Source of the DNA: JBBKWH01 sp041165345
GTDB taxonomy: Bacteria > Pseudomonadota > Gammaproteobacteria > Pseudomonadales > Moraxellaceae
Assembly (NCBI GenBank): GCA_041165345.1
Contig: JBEANQ010000101.1
Coordinates: 1-9,367 of the forward strand
Direction of reading: 5' to 3'
Length of the DNA: 9,367 bases
Shown: one piece after another, positions 5,999-9,367 of the stretch
Position numbering within the stretch: position 1 is the first letter of the stretch
Layout: each line of letters opens with the position of its first letter
Program-made: the position numbers and the translations under genes
The notes under the pieces: model-generated
Databases searched by the model: none
Told to the model about the DNA's origin: nothing
The model's input: only the letters and a program-made list of their open reading frames with translations

Positions 5999-6769
5999 AT
6001 GCAACTGAAAGGGAAAATTGCCATTGTGACCGGCGGGGCATCCGGTTTGGGCTTGGCTACAGTAGAAGCCTTTGTAGCACTTGGGGCAAAAGTCGCTATT
6101 TTTGATGTCAACGCCGAGCAAGGCGACGCCGTAGTTAACCGTTTGGGTGCGCAAGTGCGATCTTTTGTGGTCAATGTGACCGATGAAGTCTCGGTTCATG
6201 CCGCCATTGAGCAAGTGAAAAGTATTTTTGGTGCGCTGCATATTTGCGTCAACTGTGCGGGGATTGGCTCGGCCAGCCGAACCGTGGGCAAAAACGGTGC
6301 CATGCCGTTAGAAGCGTTTACCAAGGTGATTGGGGTCAATTTGATTGGCACCTTTAACGTGACACGGTTAGCCGCAGCTGCCATGCAAAGTAATGCGCCA
6401 ACCAATGAAGATGGTGAGCGTGGTGTGGTCATTAACACCGCCTCTGTTGCGGCGTTTGACGGCCAAATTGGTCAAGTGGCGTATGCTGCTTCTAAAGGTG
6501 GTGTGGTGGGAATGACTTTGCCATTGGCGCGTGATTTGGCCGTACTGGGTGTGCGCGTCAACACCATTGCACCGGGTATTTTTAACACCCCACTGATGAA
6601 CGCCTCGCCCGATTCGGTCAAACTACCATTGATTGAAATGACGCAGTTTCCCAAGCGTTTGGGCTTGCCTTCAGAGTATGCCCAACTGGCCGTACAATTG
6701 GTTGAAAATAGTTTTATGAATGGCGAAACCATCCGTCTAGATGGCGCGATTCGGATGGCACCACGGTAA
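5999..6769 (+). CDS. SDR-family NAD-dependent dehydrogenase, 3-hydroxyacyl-CoA dehydrogenase type 2-like
   Basis: This 256-residue classical short-chain dehydrogenase has the cofactor motif TGGASGLG (11-18) and Asp36 at the end of strand 2, which favours NAD over NADP. NCAG is at 85-88. The catalytic set is Asn114, Ser149, Tyr162 and Lys166 (YAASK). The pattern around NCAGIGSASRTVGKNG, the insertion near 131-142 and the end of the protein resemble the HSD17B10/type 2 3-hydroxyacyl-CoA dehydrogenase group, which oxidises 3-hydroxyacyl-CoA in fatty acid or branched-chain degradation. The substrate is inferred from overall resemblance, not proven. AGGAG lies 8 nt before the ATG. A YaiI-family gene follows 9 nt later and is probably co-transcribed. 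Confidence 0.92.
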   Translation: MQLKGKIAIVTGGASGLGLATVEAFVALGAKVAIFDVNAEQGDAVVNRLGAQVRSFVVNVTDEVSVHAAIEQVKSIFGALHICVNCAGIGSASRTVGKNGAMPLEAFTKVIGVNLIGTFNVTRLAAAAMQSNAPTNEDGERGVVINTASVAAFDGQIGQVAYAASKGGVVGMTLPLARDLAVLGVRVNTIAPGIFNTPLMNASPDSVKLPLIEMTQFPKRLGLPSEYAQLAVQLVENSFMNGETIRLDGAIRMAPR

Positions 6770-6778
6770 GGAATCCGT

Positions 6779-7273
6779 ATGACAGATGCAGATGTACCGG
6801 ATGCTCCGGTGTTTCAGTTGTGGATTGATGCCGATGCGTGTCCCAAAATCTTGCGTGAGCTGATTTTTCGGGCCTCTGATCGGCATGGTCTGCCGGTGAC
6901 GTTTGTGGCCAATCAGCCTTTGGGCATTACGCCTTCTAAAATGATTCGTTCCATTCAAGTGGAGCATGGCGCTGATCGTGCTGATCAAGAAATTATTGCG
7001 CGAATGCAGGCTGGTGATTTGGTGGTGACGCAAGATATTCCATTGGCGGCACAAGTGATTGAGTGTGGCGGTACGGCGCTCAATCCCCGTGGAGAAATCT
7101 ATACCACTGAGAATGTCCGTGCGCGTCTGCATTTGCGCGATTTTATGGACTCGCTGCGGGGGGCGGGGGTGCAAACTGGTGGGCCACCACCGCTGGGTGA
7201 CAAAGACAAAAAAATCTTTGCCGATGCCCTCGAAAAAACCATTGTGCGGTTAAAGCGAGTCAAGCTGCGTTAG
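6779..7273 (+). CDS. YaiI/YqxD family protein (UPF0178, DUF188)
   Basis: The 164-residue protein carries all the family blocks: WIDADACP (15-22), FVAN (42-45), DRADQEI (66-72), GDLVVTQDIPLA (79-90), NPRG (102-105) and GGPPPL (134-139). The acidic residues in the first and central blocks resemble a PIN-like nuclease fold, but the biochemical role of the family is not established. It is slightly longer than the E. coli YaiI protein. AAGGA overlaps the SDR stop and lies 5-6 nt before the ATG, so the two are probably translated from one message. No functional link between them is obvious. Confidence 0.93.
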   Translation: MTDADVPDAPVFQLWIDADACPKILRELIFRASDRHGLPVTFVANQPLGITPSKMIRSIQVEHGADRADQEIIARMQAGDLVVTQDIPLAAQVIECGGTALNPRGEIYTTENVRARLHLRDFMDSLRGAGVQTGGPPPLGDKDKKIFADALEKTIVRLKRVKLR

Positions 7274-7278
7274 CCAAA

Positions 7279-7316
7279 AGCGACCCCATCCTTGAGTGGC
7301 CTGCCGCGCAAGGCTC
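7279..7316 (+). repeat. Diverged direct repeat, left copy
   Basis: It begins AGCGACCCCA (7279-7288) and ends GCGCAAGGCTC (7306-7316). The right copy at 7453-7496 has the same start and nearly the same end. The pair brackets the palindromic element at 7321-7433. The middles differ, so this is an old or imperfect repeat. Confidence 0.5.
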
Positions 7317-7320
7317 CTTA

Positions 7321-7433
7321 AAAAAGCACCTCACCCCAGCCCTCTCCTTCAAAAGGAGAGGGGGTAAAAGCCAAAGCGGGTGCTTTTTCTCCTCCTTTTG
7401 AAGGAGGAGATGCCGCAAGGCAGAGGAGGTGCT
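7321..7433. repeat. Mosaic of nested palindromes (REP/MITE-like intergenic element)
   Basis: Several perfect inverted repeats are packed together. CCCTCTCCTT/AAGGAGAGGG (7340-7349, 7353-7362) forms a 10-bp hairpin. AAAAAGCACC/GGTGCTTTTT (7321-7330, 7379-7388) encloses it and ends in five T, so it may terminate the SDR-yaiI transcript. TCTCCTCCTT/AAGGAGGAGA (7388-7397, 7401-7410) is a second 10-bp hairpin. TGCC-GCAA-GGCA (7411-7422) is a small hairpin. AGCACCTC/GAGGTGCT (7325-7332, 7426-7433) closes the whole unit. The CTCCTT-core hairpin with CCTCACCCCAGCC beside it looks like a dispersed intergenic repeat type of proteobacteria; a copy-number search would settle this. No protein is encoded. 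Confidence 0.75.
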
Positions 7434-7452
7434 GTTGACGTTGCACACTAAC

Positions 7453-7496
7453 AGCGACCCCAGTCTTCGCTTTGTCAAGGAAAGGCGCAACGGCTC
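7453..7496 (+). repeat. Diverged direct repeat, right copy
   Basis: It starts AGCGACCCCA (7453-7462) and ends GCGCAACGGCTC (7485-7496), matching the two ends of the 7279-7316 copy with one inserted base in the tail and a different middle. Confidence 0.5.
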
Positions 7497-7510
7497 AAAG
7501 GTTTAAATCT

Positions 7511-7549
7511 GGCTTGACGTCAGCCTATTGATCATCGCATGATCAAGCC
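7511..7549. promoter_or_regulatory. Nested dyad, possible operator before the structured RNA region
   Basis: TTGATCAT-CGC-ATGATCAA (7528-7546) is a perfect 8-bp inverted repeat. GGCTTGA (7511-7517) is also the exact complement of TCAAGCC (7543-7549), and TGACGTCA (7515-7522) is a self-palindrome. TATATT at 7555-7560 could be a -10 box, which would place the main dyad over the -35 region as a repressor or activator site. No good -35 hexamer is present, so a bound regulator might be required. The halves are 9 nt apart when read as TTGAT/ATCAA, which is too far for an FNR box. Confidence 0.45.
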
Positions 7550-7580
7550 ATGAATATATTGTCTGTGATTGCCCAGTTTT

Positions 7581-7654
7581 CTTGTGCCATTCGCCCTAGC
7601 GCGATGTGGTGTGTGCGCCTGCGCATACCCTTTGCGGCCGAATGGCAACACAAG
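7581..7654 (+). ncRNA. Candidate structured RNA: long bulged hairpin before the EamA transporter gene
   Basis: CTTGTG-CCATTCG (7581-7593) is complementary to CGAATGG-CAA-CACAAG (7639-7654): 13 base pairs with one 3-nt bulge. Inside the loop GTGTGCGC (7611-7618) pairs with GCGCATAC (7621-7628), 8 pairs with one wobble that is G-U only in plus-strand RNA. An intrinsic terminator in the same sense follows 31 nt later, and the transporter gene starts 43 nt beyond that. Either this is a 5' leader controlling the transporter by termination, or a small independent RNA of roughly 130-150 nt. I could not match it to SRP, 6S, tmRNA, RNase P or a riboswitch class I know. Confidence 0.45.
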
Positions 7655-7684
7655 ATGACGTAATTTCAGATCTTGATGTCACCC

Positions 7685-7712
7685 AAAAGGCCGCTAACAG
7701 CGGTCTTTTTTT
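7685..7712 (+). terminator. Intrinsic terminator between the structured region and the transporter gene
   Basis: A 7-bp stem (GGCCGCT 7689-7695 with AGCGGTC 7699-7705, one G-U pair) with an AAC loop is preceded by four A and followed by seven T (7706-7712). The wobble fits plus-strand RNA. The nearest upstream plus-strand gene ends 412 nt earlier with its own hairpins, so this terminator needs another transcript: a small RNA or the transporter leader. Confidence 0.85.
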
Positions 7713-7755
7713 ATGCCCAATGGTTGGGTTAGTCGATTAAAAAAAGGATACGGTT

Positions 7756-8742
7756 GTGAGTACAAATGATCCACCACAGCAGTCAGGCTATTCAATGCGT
7801 CCCTCACGTTTGGCCTTGAGCAGTCGTTATGTGTTACTGATTTTGATTTGGTCATCAACGCCACTAGCAGTGGTGCTGAGTGTGCGTGAGCTTCATCCAG
7901 TGTGGGCGTTGTGCATTCGGTTTGTACTGGCAGCCCCATTAGGACTGTTGTTGTTGCGCCTGTTAAAGATTCCGTTGCGCTTGGATCGTGTGGCGCTGCG
8001 CAGCTATGGGGCGGGTTCGTTGGGGTTGTTGGGCGCGATGCTGTTTTGTTATTTGGGTGCGGTGCATTTAAGTTCTGGTTTGGTGTCGATGTTATTTGGG
8101 TTATCCCCTTTGTTTTCGGGGTTGTTGGCGTGGCTAGGCCCACAGCGCCAAGCCTTGCAGCCTGTGCAATGGATGGGTATGGGTTTGGGGGTGTTGGGCA
8201 TGAGTATGGCGGTCGGGCTTTGGCAGTCACAGCATCAAGCGGTGAGTCTGGTTGGAGTGGCCTTGATTGTCACTGCCATGGCGTTATATGTGTTGTCGAT
8301 GTTTTGGGTACAGGCGGAGCGCGCGCAGTTGCATCCGTTGGCACAAACCACGGGGTCATTGGTGGTTTCTGCGTGTGGCATGTTGTTGCTATTGCCGTTT
8401 TTTTCCCAGCACATGCCGACTCAGTGGCCCAGCATGACGGCGTTGCTGGCCATGGGGTTTAGTGTGGTGATGGCGTCGATTGTGGCAATCGTTTGCTATT
8501 TTGATTTGGTTACGCATTTAGGACCCACACCTGTGGCGTTGACCACCATCATGACCCCCGTGTTGGCGGTGACATGGGGAGCATGGTTAAACCATGAGCA
8601 GGTGGGTTCACATACGGTGTTGGGTTTGGTTGTTGTGGTGGGTGGTATGGTGTTGTATTTCTGGCGTGATATGGTGCGTCAGTCTCAGCCCATCCATTCG
8701 CTGCCCTTGTCAGAAATATCGTCGTCTTCAAGAATTGAGTAA
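7756..8742 (+). CDS. EamA/DMT-superfamily transporter (10 TM)
   Basis: The 328-residue protein has about ten hydrophobic helices in two EamA repeats (about 25-155 and 168-303) after a short polar N-terminus and before a Ser-rich tail. Family marks include IWSSTPLAV in helix 1, RF near 55, a G-rich helix 3-4 region with LSSGLVSMLFGLSPLFSGLLAW, and VALTTIMTPVLAVTWGAWLNHEQVGSHTVLG in the second half with the conserved Glu281. Such proteins export or import small metabolites such as amino acids or nucleobases; the substrate cannot be read from sequence. The start is GTG at 7756 with AAGGA 7 nt before it; an in-frame ATG at 7795 is an alternative. It follows a structured region and terminator that may control it. 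GT-rich codon use reflects the hydrophobic content. Confidence 0.92.
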   Translation: MSTNDPPQQSGYSMRPSRLALSSRYVLLILIWSSTPLAVVLSVRELHPVWALCIRFVLAAPLGLLLLRLLKIPLRLDRVALRSYGAGSLGLLGAMLFCYLGAVHLSSGLVSMLFGLSPLFSGLLAWLGPQRQALQPVQWMGMGLGVLGMSMAVGLWQSQHQAVSLVGVALIVTAMALYVLSMFWVQAERAQLHPLAQTTGSLVVSACGMLLLLPFFSQHMPTQWPSMTALLAMGFSVVMASIVAIVCYFDLVTHLGPTPVALTTIMTPVLAVTWGAWLNHEQVGSHTVLGLVVVVGGMVLYFWRDMVRQSQPIHSLPLSEISSSSRIE

Positions 8743-8780
8743 CGTTTTTCAGTGTGTATACACGTTTTCTTACATCAACA

Positions 8781-8812
8781 TTGGCGAGCATGCCGTATGG
8801 TAGGCTCGCCAG
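8781..8812. terminator. Hairpin between the convergent transporter and PilZ genes
   Basis: GGCGAGC (8783-8789) pairs with GCTCGCC (8804-8810), continued inside by TGCC/GGTA (8791-8794, 8799-8802) after one mismatch, with a GTAT loop. It is 40 nt after the transporter stop and 18 nt after the PilZ stop, the usual place for a shared terminator, but no T run follows on either strand. It may act as an RNA 3'-end protector or a weak terminator. Confidence 0.5.
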
Positions 8813-8829
8813 CGTTGGCAAGGACTGAC

Positions 8830-9367
8830 TTAGCCCATAAACGCGTCAGGGAGCGTGTAGCCGTTCATGGTGGCGTCTTCGGCCATTTTGCGACTAATGC
8901 TGTCTGATAGTTTGGAGCGGTCGTTTGGATGTAGGCTGATGAAGTATGCCCCCGTCCGGTAGCCTTCGAGGTCTTCGTCTTCGCAGTACACCACACGAGC
9001 GGTGGCGGCCAGATGAAAGGCGTTGTCAGGGTGGCTCAATGACAAGTGTAAGTGGGTACCTGGCGGAATACGCTCACGCGCATAAAACGACAGGCCACTT
9101 TCAGAGATGTTGACGCGGGTGGGGCTAGGCAGCATCGACTCGACCATCGCGTCATAAAATGCACCCGTGATGAGATCCAGTTTTTGGTTCATCAGGGACA
9201 ATGCTTTGGCGATTTTTGGGTGTTCGGCAGCCAGATCACCTGCTAACTGTTGATTGACGCTGTCGATTTCGTCAAGCTCTGCCAGCAGCAAGAAGTAACG
9301 GGGCAACACAAAGCCCGGCTCGTACGGGTCTTTTAGGGCATCGCTACGGGTGATCAGCTGGTAATTG
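8830..9367 (-). CDS. PilZ domain-containing protein (N-terminus beyond window edge)
   Basis: The frame is open to the right edge: the residues before the GTG at 9309 continue as NYQLITRSDALKDPYEPGF without a stop, so the true start is outside the window and 178 residues are visible. Residues 20-70 form an amphipathic, helix-prone region (FVLPRYFLLLAELDEIDSVNQQL...KIAKALSLMNQKLDLI). A PilZ beta-barrel follows (about 80-160) with the motif NISESG (86-91), matching (D/N)xSxxG. PilZ domains usually bind cyclic di-GMP through RxxxR plus this motif, but no RxxxR is seen upstream; only Arg84 precedes it. The layout resembles PilZ proteins of pseudomonads with a helical N-terminal part. The gene is convergent with the transporter. 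Confidence 0.85.
   Translation of the reverse strand, partial: NYQLITRSDALKDPYEPGFVLPRYFLLLAELDEIDSVNQQLAGDLAAEHPKIAKALSLMNQKLDLITGAFYDAMVESMLPSPTRVNISESGLSFYARERIPPGTHLHLSLSHPDNAFHLAATARVVYCEDEDLEGYRTGAYFISLHPNDRSKLSDSISRKMAEDATMNGYTLPDAFMG

Noticed and set aside
7260..7490. 76-aa minus-strand ORF over the palindromic element
   Set aside because: It reads straight through the inverted repeats (KERAGVR-type translation of the CTCCTT hairpin) and has no ribosome site or family; it is an artefact of the repeat.
7528..7546. FNR/ANR box reading of TTGAT...ATCAA
   Set aside because: The half-sites are 9 nt apart instead of 4, outside what FNR-type dimers accept.
7550..7663. 37-aa plus-strand ORF starting at the ATG after the nested dyad
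   Set aside because: No ribosome binding site, and it spans the strong hairpin at 7581-7654; the RNA-structure reading is better supported.
7902..8462. 186-aa plus-strand ORF within the transporter gene
   Set aside because: A shifted frame of the EamA gene; Gly/Val/Cys-rich composition is typical of out-of-frame reading of hydrophobic codons.

Overview
The window comes from a proteobacterial chromosome, most likely a gammaproteobacterium. The evidence is a complete cbb3 cytochrome oxidase operon in the order ccoN-ccoO-ccoQ-ccoP with a ccoG start downstream, plus a UPF0178 (YaiI-type) protein, a PilZ protein and SD-led genes at moderate GC. A Pseudomonadales/Moraxellaceae-like source is a guess from overall protein flavour only. 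No phage, transposase, CRISPR, rRNA or tRNA is visible.

Left part, minus strand (1-3655). ccoN, ccoO, ccoQ and ccoP are tightly packed: a 13-nt gap, then 1-nt and 4-nt overlaps. They end in a strong intrinsic terminator. ccoG follows beyond that terminator, is cut by the window edge, and appears to have its own weak promoter. Together these encode the three catalytic/cytochrome subunits and small Q subunit of a high-affinity terminal oxidase, plus a metal-handling assembly factor.

Centre (3656-5998). A 460-nt divergent intergenic region separates ccoN from a plus-strand SCP2 (sterol-carrier-like) gene. It holds four alternating CATAC/GTATG half-sites that can form competing hairpins. It also holds an FNR/ANR-like box placed about 41 nt before the predicted start of transcription of the SCP2 gene. 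A bidirectional terminator separates the SCP2 gene from a convergent minus-strand pair: an unrecognised 315-aa acidic protein and a 47-aa single-span membrane protein.

Right part (5999-9367). A short-chain dehydrogenase and a YaiI-family protein form a plus-strand pair. After them comes an unusually structured 480-nt non-coding stretch. In order it holds a ~110-bp mosaic of nested palindromes between diverged direct repeats, a nested dyad, a long bulged hairpin, and an intrinsic terminator that lies only 43 nt before an EamA/DMT-family transporter gene. The hairpin-plus-terminator arrangement is the best candidate for an undescribed element: a regulatory leader of the transporter or a free-standing small RNA. 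A PilZ-domain gene, convergent with the transporter, runs off the right edge.
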